From Microbacterium sp. Marseille-Q6965 (GTDB taxonomy: Bacteria; Actinomycetota; Actinomycetes; Actinomycetales; Microbacteriaceae): a DNA stretch of 64,000 nt. The notes under the pieces were generated by a model. It worked only from the letters and a program-made list of their open reading frames with translations, made no database searches and had not been told where the DNA came from. This document shows positions 10,164-18,025 of the stretch, piece by piece. The stretch's first letter is position 1. Each line of letters starts with the position of its first letter. Location of the stretch: positions 124,001-188,000 of the forward strand of contig NZ_CAMGZA010000001.1 in assembly GCF_946151065.1 (NCBI RefSeq). The letters run 5' to 3'. The translations under genes were made by a program, and so were the position numbers.

Positions 10164-12059
10164 ATGCCGCGCATCCGCCAGGCCGACGTCGATGAGGTCA
10201 AGGCGCGCACGAACATCGCGGACGTCGTCGGGGAGCGGGTGGCGCTGAAGTCGGCGGGGGTCGGCTCGCTCAAGGGTCTGTGCCCCTTTCACGACGAGAA
10301 GTCGCCGAGCTTCCATGTGCGCCCGCAGCACGGCTATTACCACTGCTTCGGCTGCGGTGAGTCGGGCGACGTCTACAGCTTCCTGCGCGCCATGGACCAC
10401 ATGTCGTTCACCGAGGCGGTCGAGCGTCTCGCCGCGCGCATCGGCTACACGCTGCACTACGAGGACGGCGGCCCGGCGCCCGAGACGAGCGGGCGGGCGC
10501 GGCTGCTGGCGGCCAACGCGGCCGCGGCGGAGTTCTTCCGTGCACAGCTCGTGACGCCCGAGGCCGAGGCGGCGCGCCGGTTCCTCGGCGAGCGCGGCTT
10601 CGATCCGGCCGCCGCGGCGCACTTCGGCGTGGGTTACGCGCCCAAGGGCTGGGACGGCATGCTCAAGGCGCTCACGGGGCAGGGATTCAGTCGCGAGGAG
10701 CTGGCGACCGCGGGGCTCGTCTCCACCAATCAGCGCGGCGGGGTCTACGACCGCTTCCGCGGTCGGGTCGTCTGGCCGATCCGCGACGTCACCGGCCAGA
10801 CGATCGGGTTCGGGGCACGCCGCCTCTACGACGACGACAAGGGGCCGAAGTACCTCAACACCCCTGAGACGCCGATCTACAAGAAGAACCAGGTGCTGTA
10901 CGGGCTCGACCTGGCCAAGCGCGACATCTCGCGAGGAGACCCCAAGCGCGTCGTGGTCGTCGAGGGGTACACCGACGTGATGGCGTGCCACCTGGCGGGG
11001 GTCACGACGGCGATCGCGACCTGCGGCACGGCGTTCGGTTCGGAGCACGTCACGGTGCTGCGACGGGTGATGGGCGACGACGACACGTCGGGCGAGGTGG
11101 TGTTCACGTTCGACCCCGATGAGGCCGGCCAGAAGGCCGCCGTGCGCGCGTTCGCCGAGGAGAAGCGCTTCAACGCCCAGTCCTACGTCGCCGTCGCGCC
11201 CGAGGGACTGGACCCGTGCGACCTGCGGCTGCAGCGCGGCGACGCCGCCGTGCGGGCCCTGATGGACCACAAGGTGCCGATGTTCGAGTTCATGATCGAC
11301 CGGCGCATCGCGGGGTTCGACCTCGGCTCGGTGGAGGGGCGGGTCGGCGCGCTCCGCGCCGCCGCGCCGATCGTCGCCGAGATCCGCGACCGGTTGCTGC
11401 GCCCCGGCTACGAGCGGGTGCTCGCCCGGCGCCTCGGGATGGACCCGACGGAGGTGCACCAGGAGGTGCAGCGGCGGGCTGCGGCCGCGGGCGCCGAGGC
11501 CCGCCGCGGCACGGACGGTCGCCAGGCGGCCGCGGCGCAGCCCGGGGCGGCCGCGCCTGGCGACACCGGGGGAGCGGCCGTGGCCCCGCCGGCGGCGACG
11601 CTCGCCGCGCTGCCACGCACGGTCGACGTGGCCCGCGAACGCGACGCGCTCACGGGCTTCCTGCAGTACGGGCACCGCGTCGACCCCGTTTTGTTCCTGC
11701 GCGCCCTGGCCGTGCCGTTCCACCATCCGGCGCTCGAGGCCGTGCGGGCGACGCTCGAGGCCACGGACCGATCCAAGCCGGGCTGGGCCCTGGCGGTGGT
11801 CGAGAACACGCCGGCCGCCTATCGCACGCTCGCGGGCGAGCTGCTGGCCCGCGACTTCCCGGCCAGGGACGAGAACCACGCGGTCGCCTCGATCGACGAC
11901 CTCGCCCGCCAGATCGTGCTGGGAGCGATCGCGCAGCGCAAGAACGAGCTGCTCGGCGCGATCCAGCGCGTGCCGGCGGACTCCGAAGAGGGGCGAGCGC
12001 TGCGCGTGCAGTTGCGTGACCTGGATGCCGAGCGCCGGCGCCTCCACCCCGAGGACTGA
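10164..12059 (+). CDS. dnaG: DNA primase
   Basis: A 631-residue primase that makes RNA primers at the replication fork. The N-terminal CHC2 zinc finger has Cys40, His43, Cys61 and Cys64 (CPFH ... CFGC). The TOPRIM core carries VVVVEGYTDV near residue 265 and the FDPDEAG metal motif near residue 318. The C-terminal ~200 residues include an Ala/Pro-rich linker and a helical helicase-binding domain. The gene starts 1 base after dgt, so dusB-dgt-dnaG is probably one transcript. Confidence 0.96.
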   Translation: MPRIRQADVDEVKARTNIADVVGERVALKSAGVGSLKGLCPFHDEKSPSFHVRPQHGYYHCFGCGESGDVYSFLRAMDHMSFTEAVERLAARIGYTLHYEDGGPAPETSGRARLLAANAAAAEFFRAQLVTPEAEAARRFLGERGFDPAAAAHFGVGYAPKGWDGMLKALTGQGFSREELATAGLVSTNQRGGVYDRFRGRVVWPIRDVTGQTIGFGARRLYDDDKGPKYLNTPETPIYKKNQVLYGLDLAKRDISRGDPKRVVVVEGYTDVMACHLAGVTTAIATCGTAFGSEHVTVLRRVMGDDDTSGEVVFTFDPDEAGQKAAVRAFAEEKRFNAQSYVAVAPEGLDPCDLRLQRGDAAVRALMDHKVPMFEFMIDRRIAGFDLGSVEGRVGALRAAAPIVAEIRDRLLRPGYERVLARRLGMDPTEVHQEVQRRAAAAGAEARRGTDGRQAAAAQPGAAAPGDTGGAAVAPPAATLAALPRTVDVARERDALTGFLQYGHRVDPVLFLRALAVPFHHPALEAVRATLEATDRSKPGWALAVVENTPAAYRTLAGELLARDFPARDENHAVASIDDLARQIVLGAIAQRKNELLGAIQRVPADSEEGRALRVQLRDLDAERRRLHPED

Positions 12060-12086
12060 CCGCGGTACGTCAGGCACAATGGGGGA

Positions 12087-12869
12087 ATGCGCATCGTCGA
12101 GGATCCTGAGTACGCGATCCGGTGCGAGGACCTCAGCATCGCCCGCGCCGGGCGGGGCCCGGCGATCCGCGCCGTCGACGGTGTTTCGTTCACACTGCCG
12201 TGGTCGGGCACGCTTTGCGTGTCGGGCGCCACGGGTTCGGGCAAATCGAGCCTCGTCGCAACGCTCGCCGGGCGCCGCGACGATTCCCTGAGCGTCGCGG
12301 GCGGGGACGCGCAGGTGTGCGGCGTGTCGGTGCGACGCCCCGGCCGGGCGCTGCGGGTGCTGACCTTCCGGGCCGGCTACCTTCCCCAGGGCGCCGGCCC
12401 GGACCTGCCCACGCGGTTGTCGGTCGCCGACGTGCTCTCAGAGCCGCTCGTCTCCCGAGATCGCCGCGTGAGCCAGCGGGCGCTCGGGGTGCGCATCGCA
12501 TCGCTCCTCGACGAGCTTCACCTGCCGATCGGCACCGCCGACAAGTTCCCGTACGAGCTCAGTGCCGGCATGCGCCAGAGGGTCGCGCTCGCGCGCGCTC
12601 TCGTGCTCGACCCGAAACTGCTCGTCGCGGACGAGCCCCTCGCCAACCTCGACCCCGAGGTGCGGCACGTCGCGTTCGAGGCGATCGTGCGCCGTCGCCG
12701 GCAATGGGGCATGGCGTCGCTGATCGTGACGAACGACACCGACTTCGTGCGCGAACTGGGCGCCGAACGGCTCCACCTGCAGGGCGGGCATGTCGTCGCC
12801 CGCAGCGAGGCCGGGGGGATGATCCACACGCCGGACACCCGGCACGCCCGGGGGCTGCCGGTGTCATGA
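12087..12869 (+). CDS. ABC transporter ATP-binding protein
   Basis: A 260-residue ATPase. Walker A is GATGSGKSS near residue 50, the Q loop AGYLPQG is near residue 98, and Walker B plus D loop are LLVADEPLANLDPE near residue 180. The signature is LSAGMRQRVALARAL, a slightly divergent LSGGQ. The fold resembles the peptide/nickel (OppD/DppD-like) ATPases, but no permease or binding protein is adjacent, so the substrate is unknown. It directly precedes tRNA-Asn. Confidence 0.85.
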   Translation: MRIVEDPEYAIRCEDLSIARAGRGPAIRAVDGVSFTLPWSGTLCVSGATGSGKSSLVATLAGRRDDSLSVAGGDAQVCGVSVRRPGRALRVLTFRAGYLPQGAGPDLPTRLSVADVLSEPLVSRDRRVSQRALGVRIASLLDELHLPIGTADKFPYELSAGMRQRVALARALVLDPKLLVADEPLANLDPEVRHVAFEAIVRRRRQWGMASLIVTNDTDFVRELGAERLHLQGGHVVARSEAGGMIHTPDTRHARGLPVS

Positions 12870-12922
12870 ACAGCCCCTGACATTTGCTAAGCTGTTCTGG
12901 TTGCCGCGAGAGCGGACAGCAT

Positions 12923-12995
12923 TCCTCGGTAGCTCAATTGGCAGAGCAGCCGGCTGTTAACCGGCAGGTTCTTGGTTCGAGTCCAAGCCGGGGAG
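12923..12995 (+). tRNA. tRNA-Asn (anticodon GTT)
   Basis: A complete cloverleaf. The acceptor stem is TCCTCGG (12923-12929) with CCGGGGA (12988-12994), with one U-G pair. The anticodon loop is CTGTTAA (GTT) and the T arm CTTGG-TTCGAGT-CCAAG, followed by discriminator G and an encoded CCA at 12996-12998. Its 3' 38 bases are repeated at 15155-15192, showing that the gene served as an integration site and was rebuilt by the insertion. Confidence 0.97.
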
Positions 12996-12999
12996 CCAA
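12962..12999 (+). repeat. attL of the tRNA-Asn element
   Basis: The 3' part of tRNA-Asn from the anticodon stem to past CCA. It matches 15155-15192 at 37 of 38 positions (A versus C in the T loop). Tyrosine integrases commonly use the 3' half of a tRNA gene as the crossover site and leave such direct repeats. Confidence 0.85.
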
Positions 13000-13042
13000 C
13001 AAGCCCCCTCTTCCCTAGTAAACACAAGGGAGAGGGGGCTTC
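13000..13042 (+). terminator. Terminator after tRNA-Asn
   Basis: A long stem pairs AAGCCCCCTCT and CCCT with AAGGG and AGAGGGGGCTT across an AT-rich loop of about 10 bases, starting 4 bases after the tRNA. Because it lies to the right of attL it belongs to the inserted DNA and would replace the tRNA's original terminator. Confidence 0.75.
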
Positions 13043-13170
13043 GTGCTTCAGCCGCATGGGCGATTCGGGTCCACAAAACGCACACAAAACCCCCGTCAAG
13101 GCGAGTTTTCCCAAGGGCCTTACGATCTGTTACGACGTGGCATCGCTGCCGCACGACCGGTTCCTAAAAA

Positions 13171-13183
13171 TGCCGTGCATGTG
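13171..13183 (+). promoter_or_regulatory. Conserved TGCCGTGCATGTG motif before the excisionase gene
   Basis: The 13-mer lies exactly 6 bases before the ATG at 13190. The same 13-mer lies exactly 6 bases before the ATG at 27094 ahead of the second island's excisionase gene. A 12-base version (GCCGTGCATGTG) lies on the minus strand 11 bases before the phosphoesterase gene at 33229. The fixed spacing suggests a promoter element, an operator or a translation signal; its role is unknown. Confidence 0.45.
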
Positions 13184-13189
13184 AAACGC

Positions 13190-13447
13190 ATGAGCACACA
13201 ACCGGCCTCAGGCAAGAAGAGCAAGCAGAAGAAGGCGAAGGGGTTCAAGGGGTTCCCCGAGCACATCTACCCCCAGTACGACGAGCACGACGTCGCCCAG
13301 ATCCTCCATGTGTCGGTGCGCACGGTGCAGTCGTGGCGTTCCACGCCGGACAAGGGCCCCGACTTCGTGAAGATCGGTGACAGCGTTCGTTACCACAAGC
13401 AGGCCCTGATCGACTACATCGAGAAGCGGACCGTCCGTCGTGGCTAG
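13190..13447 (+). CDS. Excisionase-like helix-turn-helix protein
   Basis: An 85-residue protein. A lysine-rich start (KKSKQKKAKGFKG) is followed by a MerR/excisionase-type winged HTH over residues 24-80. The motifs are DVAQILHVSVRTVQSWRS and a wing ending VRYHKQALIDYIEKR. Such proteins direct integrase toward excision. It directly precedes an integrase fragment, overlapping it by 8 bases, and sits just inside the attL of the element. A GTG at 13181 in frame is an alternative start. It resembles the HTH protein at 27094. Confidence 0.75.
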   Translation: MSTQPASGKKSKQKKAKGFKGFPEHIYPQYDEHDVAQILHVSVRTVQSWRSTPDKGPDFVKIGDSVRYHKQALIDYIEKRTVRRG

Positions 13448-13796
13448 GCCTCGCAAAGCACCCGGCCAGCTCGGCAAGGTGACGATCGACCAGCGAGGTG
13501 ACCGGTTCCGTGGGCGGGCGAAGGTTCGCAACGGTGCCGGCGAGGAGGTCCGGATCACCGAGTACGCCGACAGTGCCGAGGAAGTGATCACTGCGGTCAA
13601 GGCGAAGGCGCAGCTGGTGTGGGGTGGCCTGTTCGCTGAGGTCACTCGAGCCTCGACCGTGGAACAGCTCGCTCAGCTGTGGTTGGCGACGGTCGCCGAC
13701 CTCAAGCGCCAGCTTGCGGTCGCCGAGAACGACCTCGCGCGGGCCAGCGTCGCGGACACGCGCGGGGCGTCAAGAACCGTTCGCGAGGAACAGTAG
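13440..13796 (+). pseudogene. Truncated tyrosine integrase (N-terminal arm-binding part only)
   Basis: The 118-residue frame starts like many actinobacterial phage integrases: a MARPRKAPGQLGKV opening with a beta-rich arm-type DNA-binding region. A start of the core-binding domain (TVEQLAQLWLATVADLKR) follows near residue 75. From there it changes to an unrelated tail and stops; the catalytic R-H-R-Y domain is missing. With no catalytic domain nearby, the element cannot excise itself. Confidence 0.75.
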
Positions 13797-13829
13797 CGTG
13801 GGCCGTCGGGTCCAGGAAGGGAGGCCGCC

Positions 13830-13994
13830 GTGGCGGGCATGAAAGGCAGGCGGTTCCATCACCGTCGCACCAAGCGAGAAGGCAAGATCGTCGGGGATGC
13901 GGGAAGCACCGTCACGGATGTGCGTGTGCGCTATGACGACGGTTCCCGTGACGCATGGGTGCAGAAGGTCAACGTCGTGCTCGAGGAAGCGTGA
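13830..13994 (+). CDS. Small basic protein, function unknown
   Basis: A 54-residue frame beginning with GTG behind a strong GGAAGGGAGG site. It is rich in Arg and His at the start (KGRRFHHRRTKREGK), then has an acidic beta-like segment (TDVRVRYDDGSRDAWVQKV). Its TGA shares one base with the ATG of the RNase HI gene (TGATG). The tight junction and good ribosome site argue that it is real. No family is recognised. Confidence 0.55.
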   Translation: MAGMKGRRFHHRRTKREGKIVGDAGSTVTDVRVRYDDGSRDAWVQKVNVVLEEA

Positions 13995-14560
13995 TGGGGG
14001 AGAGGTACATCGTCGCCACCGACGGCGCCTGCAAGGGCAACCCGGGCCCGGCAGGATGGGCGTGGGTCGCCGAGGACGGGCACTGGGCTGCCGGCTCCGT
14101 CCCGCAGGGAACCAACAACATCGGCGAGCTGCTGGCAGTGCTTCACGCCATCACGATGCATCAGGACGTGGCACACCTGCACATCCAAGCCGACTCGATG
14201 TACGCGATCGACACGTACACGAAGTGGATGGATGGTCACCGGCGCCGCGGTTGGGTCACCAGCGCGAAGAAGCCGGTGGCGAACCAGGAGATCCTTGAGC
14301 AGCTGATCACCGCTCGGGACGCGCGCCGAGCCGCGGGCATACCTGACGTCACCTTCGAGCATGTGCGCGGCCACGCAGGGCACCTCCTCAACGGGTGGGC
14401 CGACGAACGCGCCGTACGCGCATCCGGCCACGCAGCACGCGGCCGCGCCCGCTCGTGGAGCTCTCTGAGCGGCCAGGAGCGACTCGACGTGACCGCCGCA
14501 GCGCCCAGGAGCGGTGAGGACAAGCCGGGGCGACGCAGCTCAGGCAGGCAAGCGCGCTGA
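13994..14560 (+). CDS. Ribonuclease HI, island-borne
   Basis: A 188-residue RNase H fold. The catalytic carboxylates are in place: Asp10 in IVATDGACKGNPGPAGW, Glu45 in NNIGELLAV, Asp67 in IQADSMYAI and an Asp in GWADERA, with HVRGHAGH before it. This set is complete for an active enzyme that cuts the RNA of RNA-DNA hybrids. A ~45-residue polar tail is extra. It differs from the chromosomal RNase H at 56113 in length and motifs and lies within the tRNA-Asn element, so it was probably acquired with it. Confidence 0.88.
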   Translation: MGERYIVATDGACKGNPGPAGWAWVAEDGHWAAGSVPQGTNNIGELLAVLHAITMHQDVAHLHIQADSMYAIDTYTKWMDGHRRRGWVTSAKKPVANQEILEQLITARDARRAAGIPDVTFEHVRGHAGHLLNGWADERAVRASGHAARGRARSWSSLSGQERLDVTAAAPRSGEDKPGRRSSGRQAR

Positions 14561-14620
14561 TGGCGTTTTGGCTCTGACGAAGGGCGTCCGAGATCGGCAT
14601 ACTGGGCGGGGGAGGCGAGC

Positions 14621-14950
14621 GTGCGCGCAACGGAGAAGAGCAGGATGTCGAGGATTGCTTCTTGGGTGAGCCTTGGGGTGATCACGCTCGTGGTCGTCGC
14701 CGTGCTCTGCGCTGTCGCATCGCTGCGATACGCGGTGATGCCGGTGTATCCGGCATTGCCGAGTCCTGATTACCAGCTGCAAGCCACGATCGCTTTCGTC
14801 GGCGCGGCCCTTGCGCTTGCACTGGGCTTCGGTGCGGCACTTTCCGCAGCTCGCGTGACCGCTCATCGCGCGCGCATCGTGGCGATCGGCGGCGCATCCG
14901 TCCTGGGCGTCGGCCTCGTCGCCTCGGTTGCCGCACTGATGATCCCATAG
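14621..14950 (+). CDS. Small integral membrane protein, function unknown
   Basis: A 109-residue protein with three predicted membrane segments, around residues 13-35 (VSLGVITLVVVAVLCAVASL), 55-75 (ATIAFVGAALALALGFGAAL) and 86-107. The GTG start follows a GGGGGAGG site. It lies inside the tRNA-Asn element. No family is recognised. Confidence 0.6.
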   Translation: MRATEKSRMSRIASWVSLGVITLVVVAVLCAVASLRYAVMPVYPALPSPDYQLQATIAFVGAALALALGFGAALSAARVTAHRARIVAIGGASVLGVGLVASVAALMIP

Positions 14951-15154
14951 CGAACTCTCCGGGCAGCCGAACACGCCTGGTGACCAGGGGTTTGCTTGCT
15001 GCTACTTCTCGGGCAAATCGCCCGTCGGAAGGCGGGCTGACCCTCTCGGCCGGGAAGAATCGGGCCGCACCGCGCCCAACTTCCGCGTAATCCCGCCGGA
15101 GTTGCCCAGTGAGACTTCTAGCCAGGCTTGCGCCTCGCCTGAGCACCGCCGAGA
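14951..15154. other. Gene-free right end of the tRNA-Asn element
   Basis: No coding frame with a credible start is seen. From about 15075 the sequence resembles 37755-37866 near the right end of the tRNA-Met island, with shared blocks such as CGCGTA, CACCGAGACG-like and TCCAAGCCGGGG. This points to a related element end. Another 116 bases after the repeat (15193-15308) also hold no clear gene. Confidence 0.5.
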
Positions 15155-15192
15155 CGGCAGGTTCTTGGTTCGCGTCCAAGCCGGGGAGCCAA
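15155..15192 (+). repeat. attR of the tRNA-Asn element
   Basis: A 38-base copy of the tRNA-Asn 3' end with one mismatch. It lacks the 5' half of the tRNA and cannot fold as a tRNA. Together with 12962-12999 it delimits an inserted segment of about 2.2 kb. Confidence 0.85.
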
Positions 15193-15308
15193 TCGATGGC
15201 CTGTGATCCTTTGATGCAGGGATCGCGGGCCATCGACGTCTGTGGGCAGCGTTGCACGGCAGGCAAGCGTCCTTGCTGAGTCAGAGCCCGACGTGGTGGG
15301 CTGACGCC

Positions 15309-15914
15309 ATGACCTTCTTTCCGCCAGACCCTGAGATCCCCGAACTGGAAGAGACCGAATCGTCCCAACCTCGCTGGTGGCAGGCGCCTGAGGATGAACT
15401 GCCCGCTCTGCTCGGCATCTCGGAGCTCCTCGCGGCGACGGATCACGCCGCGATTGCCCTCGTGGGGATCGCCGTGCACCGTGAGGGGATCGAGCTGCGC
15501 GTGGAACGGCGTTTGCGCCGTAACGGTCTACCGCGAAACGAATGGAATGAGCTGTGCGCCGTATTCATGGAGCACATGTCGTTCGGTGGCCCCGTCGACC
15601 TCGCGGGTCGATTGCGGTTCGGCGTCCTGCTCGCAGACGGAAGTAAGGTCACCGACGCCTCCCCGTCCTTCGAGGGTCGTGATCCGATGATCGAACCCGC
15701 GGGATACATCCTCAGCCGGTGGGAGCAAGGAGGTGGTGGAGGGGGAAGCACATACTCTTCGGCTGACCGTCTGTGGCTGTGGCCTCTCCCACCAGCGGGG
15801 CCTATCGAGTTGGTCATGCAGTGGCCAGCGCTCGGCATCGACGAGACGCATCTCGGGATCGATGTCAGCAAGGTGGCGGAACTGGCGACGCTCGCTCGGC
15901 CTTACTGGCGCTAA
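15309..15914 (+). CDS. Conserved actinobacterial hypothetical protein
   Basis: About 201 residues from the ATG at 15309; an earlier in-frame start at 15252 exists. The protein opens with an acidic Pro-rich segment and has an N-terminal region with PALLGISELLAATDHAAIAL. It ends with a Trp/Pro signature, LWLWPLPPAGPIELVMQWPALGI, split here by ordinary residues. I recall this ending from uncharacterised actinobacterial proteins. It is probably cytosolic and beta-rich; function is unknown. It is the first chromosomal gene after attR. Confidence 0.7.
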   Translation: MTFFPPDPEIPELEETESSQPRWWQAPEDELPALLGISELLAATDHAAIALVGIAVHREGIELRVERRLRRNGLPRNEWNELCAVFMEHMSFGGPVDLAGRLRFGVLLADGSKVTDASPSFEGRDPMIEPAGYILSRWEQGGGGGGSTYSSADRLWLWPLPPAGPIELVMQWPALGIDETHLGIDVSKVAELATLARPYWR

Positions 15915-15979
15915 CTCACCACGCGTCCGTGGGCCCGATCAATCGCTATCAGGAGCGGGCTGCGGAGTAGCGTGGGTGC

Positions 15980-16432
15980 GTGCTGTGGAGACGCTACCGG
16001 TCCGCGATACTCCTCGCCGTGCCCGCGGGGGCCGCTTTCGGCGCCGTCCTCGGCGTGTCGTTCTATCTGGTTGCCAACCCGGATTACCGGACGCAGGGCG
16101 GATGGGGCGCCTTCATCTCTCTGCTCGCATCCGGAGCGGGTATCGGCGGCGTCACCGCATCAGCCGGCCTGATCGGGGGAGTTGTCTTTCTTCTCCTTGC
16201 CGATCGGCACCTCCGCGGTCCTGGGCAGGCGCGTGTGCGTGGGGGCGCCATGTCGGCGGCTGCGGCGGCTGCTCTCCTGTGGCTCATCATCGGCCTCGTT
16301 GGCGCCGTGTCCTCATCCGGCGGCGCGGCCTGGTTCCCCTGGGTCGTTGTGTCCGCCGCGATCACGGCCGCCACGACCGGCGGTGCGGCCGCCCTCATCC
16401 TTCGACGCGTGGAACGTCTAGCGGCGTCCTAG
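15980..16432 (+). CDS. Four-helix membrane protein, function unknown
   Basis: A 150-residue hydrophobic protein starting with GTG. Membrane segments lie at about residues 9-30, 43-72, 88-111 and 117-140. The loops are short, and the C-terminus is basic (RRVERLAAS). No recognised family and no informative neighbours. The function stays open. Confidence 0.6.
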   Translation: MLWRRYRSAILLAVPAGAAFGAVLGVSFYLVANPDYRTQGGWGAFISLLASGAGIGGVTASAGLIGGVVFLLLADRHLRGPGQARVRGGAMSAAAAAALLWLIIGLVGAVSSSGGAAWFPWVVVSAAITAATTGGAAALILRRVERLAAS

Positions 16433-16545
16433 CGAGGGGATCTCGCGGCTCGAATGGAGCTGTCCTGCGGTCCGCCATCACCTCACGTTCGCCGGCTGCG
16501 CGGAAGAGGGCTGCTGACGACGCTCCTCGACACCCGGCCGGGCTC

Positions 16546-17172
16546 CTACTCCGTGGCGAGGGCGGGCCACAAGGTCGCGACGACGCGCTCTGCGAAATCG
16601 GCGGGAACATCGCCGCCGTAACGGTTGAAGTCGGCGAAGTAGCTGCCAAAGCAGAGGGTCACGACCATGTCGATATCCACGTCGGTGCGCACGGCGCCGC
16701 GCTGCTGTAGCTCGGTCAGCACGTCGGTGAGTTCTTGGCAGCGGGGTTGGTTCCCGAGCTCTCTCATCTGCGCGAGCAGGTGTGGCACGCGTTCCGCCTC
16801 CGCCATGAAGTTGCCGTGCAGCGTCATGGCGCGCGGGTTGTGGTAGCGCGGATCGAGCCGCCTCACCGCCTCGACCATTGCCTCCCGCGGCGAGAGCCGG
16901 TCAAGGTTCAGCGGCTGATACGCCTCACGCTGCTTGCGCAGACCGTACCGCAGCGCGTCCAACGCCAGTGCGTACTTGTTCGGCCAGCGCCGGTACAGCG
17001 TCGGGCGCGTGGTGCCGGCGTCGGCAACGATGTCGCCGATCGTCATCGCGGAGTACCCCTTTGTGGCAAGTAGCTCGCGCGTCGAGTCGATGATCGCGTC
17101 TTCGATCGCCGGGTTGCGGGGGCGTCCGCCTGCAGCGGCGGCCTCCGCGGCGGCCGTCGTCCTCTTGGACAT
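16546..17172 (-). CDS. TetR-family transcriptional regulator
   Basis: A 208-residue repressor. The N-terminal HTH spans residues ~20-66 (ATKGYSAMTIGDIVADAG and TRPTLYRRWPNKYALAL), followed by a TetR_C ligand domain. The ATG at 17172 follows a GAGGAGGG site. It is divergent from an SDR gene. The 160-base gap holds a perfect palindrome (17261-17279), so it most likely represses the SDR/LtrA pair and itself. The ligand is unknown. Confidence 0.9.
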   Translation of the reverse strand: MSKRTTAAAEAAAAGGRPRNPAIEDAIIDSTRELLATKGYSAMTIGDIVADAGTTRPTLYRRWPNKYALALDALRYGLRKQREAYQPLNLDRLSPREAMVEAVRRLDPRYHNPRAMTLHGNFMAEAERVPHLLAQMRELGNQPRCQELTDVLTELQQRGAVRTDVDIDMVVTLCFGSYFADFNRYGGDVPADFAERVVATLWPALATE

Positions 17173-17260
17173 CTTCGTCCCTCCTCGCCCATGTAGGCGT
17201 TTCTTTACACGTCTTGACTGTAACGCACTCTGATCGATAGGTTGTCGCTCGCAGGTTTCG

Positions 17261-17279
17261 TTACAAGCGTTACTTGTAA
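17261..17279. promoter_or_regulatory. Probable TetR-type operator
   Basis: Perfect inverted repeat TTACAAG-CGTTA-CTTGTAA between the divergent TetR and SDR genes, 54 bases before the SDR start. A weaker related repeat (TTACA at 17205-17209 with CTGTAA at 17217-17222) lies nearer the TetR start. Size and location fit a TetR binding site. Confidence 0.65.
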
Positions 17280-17332
17280 TGCGGGTTGGGCTGTTCGGTC
17301 CTGACGCGCTATGAGACCGCGAGAGGAAACAC

Positions 17333-18025
17333 ATGACGACGACACTCATCACCGGCGGTAACCGCGGGCTCGGCCATGAGATCGCCCGCCGGCTGATCGA
17401 GGCGGGCCATTCGGTTTGGATCGGCGCCCGGAACCGTGCGGGCGGCCAGGAAGCGGCCGCGCGCCTGGGGGCCCACTTCTTGCCGCTCGACGTGACGGAC
17501 GACGCGTCCGTCGATGCGGCTGCGGCCACTCTTCGCGACCAGGTCGGTCACCTGGACATTCTCATCAACAACGCCGGGATCCTTGGTGAGGTGGCCGCGC
17601 CGGAGGACATGACGGCGGACCAGCTCCGCGTCGTCTACGAGACCAACGTGTTCGGACTCGTCCGGGTCACCCACGCCTTCCTGCCGCTGCTGCGAAACGG
17701 CAACAATCCGTCGGTGATCAACGTCACGAGCGGGATGGGATCCTTCACCCTCACCCAAGATCCGGCGCGGGTCGAGTCACAGTACACGCTCGCGGCGTAC
17801 GGCTCTTCCAAGAGCGCGGTCACGATGCTCACGACGCAGTACGCCAAGACGATCCCGGACATCCGCTTCAACGCCGTCGACCCCGGTCAGACCGCGACGG
17901 AGTTCACCGGCCACGTCGGGCAGAGCATCGAAGAGGGAGCCGAGACAGCCGTGCGGATCGCCACGCTCGGCGCCGCCACCCCCACGGGCACCGTGACCGA
18001 CCGGGTAGGCGTCTTGCCGTGGTGA
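17333..18025 (+). CDS. Short-chain dehydrogenase/reductase
   Basis: A 230-residue Rossmann enzyme with TGGNRGLGHEIA at the nucleotide site, NNAG near residue 80, a catalytic Ser in NVTSGMG and YGSSKSA supplying Tyr and Lys. The residue after beta2 is Arg in GARNRAG, suggesting NADPH. Substrate unknown. Divergent from TetR and coupled to the ltrA-like gene, whose GTG lies inside its end. Confidence 0.9.
   Translation: MTTTLITGGNRGLGHEIARRLIEAGHSVWIGARNRAGGQEAAARLGAHFLPLDVTDDASVDAAAATLRDQVGHLDILINNAGILGEVAAPEDMTADQLRVVYETNVFGLVRVTHAFLPLLRNGNNPSVINVTSGMGSFTLTQDPARVESQYTLAAYGSSKSAVTMLTTQYAKTIPDIRFNAVDPGQTATEFTGHVGQSIEEGAETAVRIATLGAATPTGTVTDRVGVLPW

Noticed and set aside
7493-10273. 926-codon minus-strand frame opposite dusB and dgt
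   Set aside because: Same antisense effect; the composition is His/Arg-rich and the plus-strand genes are certain.
15155-15192. Second tRNA-Asn gene
   Set aside because: Only the 3' part, with a T-loop mismatch and no 5' half.
14682-15479. 265-codon minus-strand frame across attR
   Set aside because: It runs through the tRNA repeat and two opposing genes; part of the translation is simply tRNA antisense.
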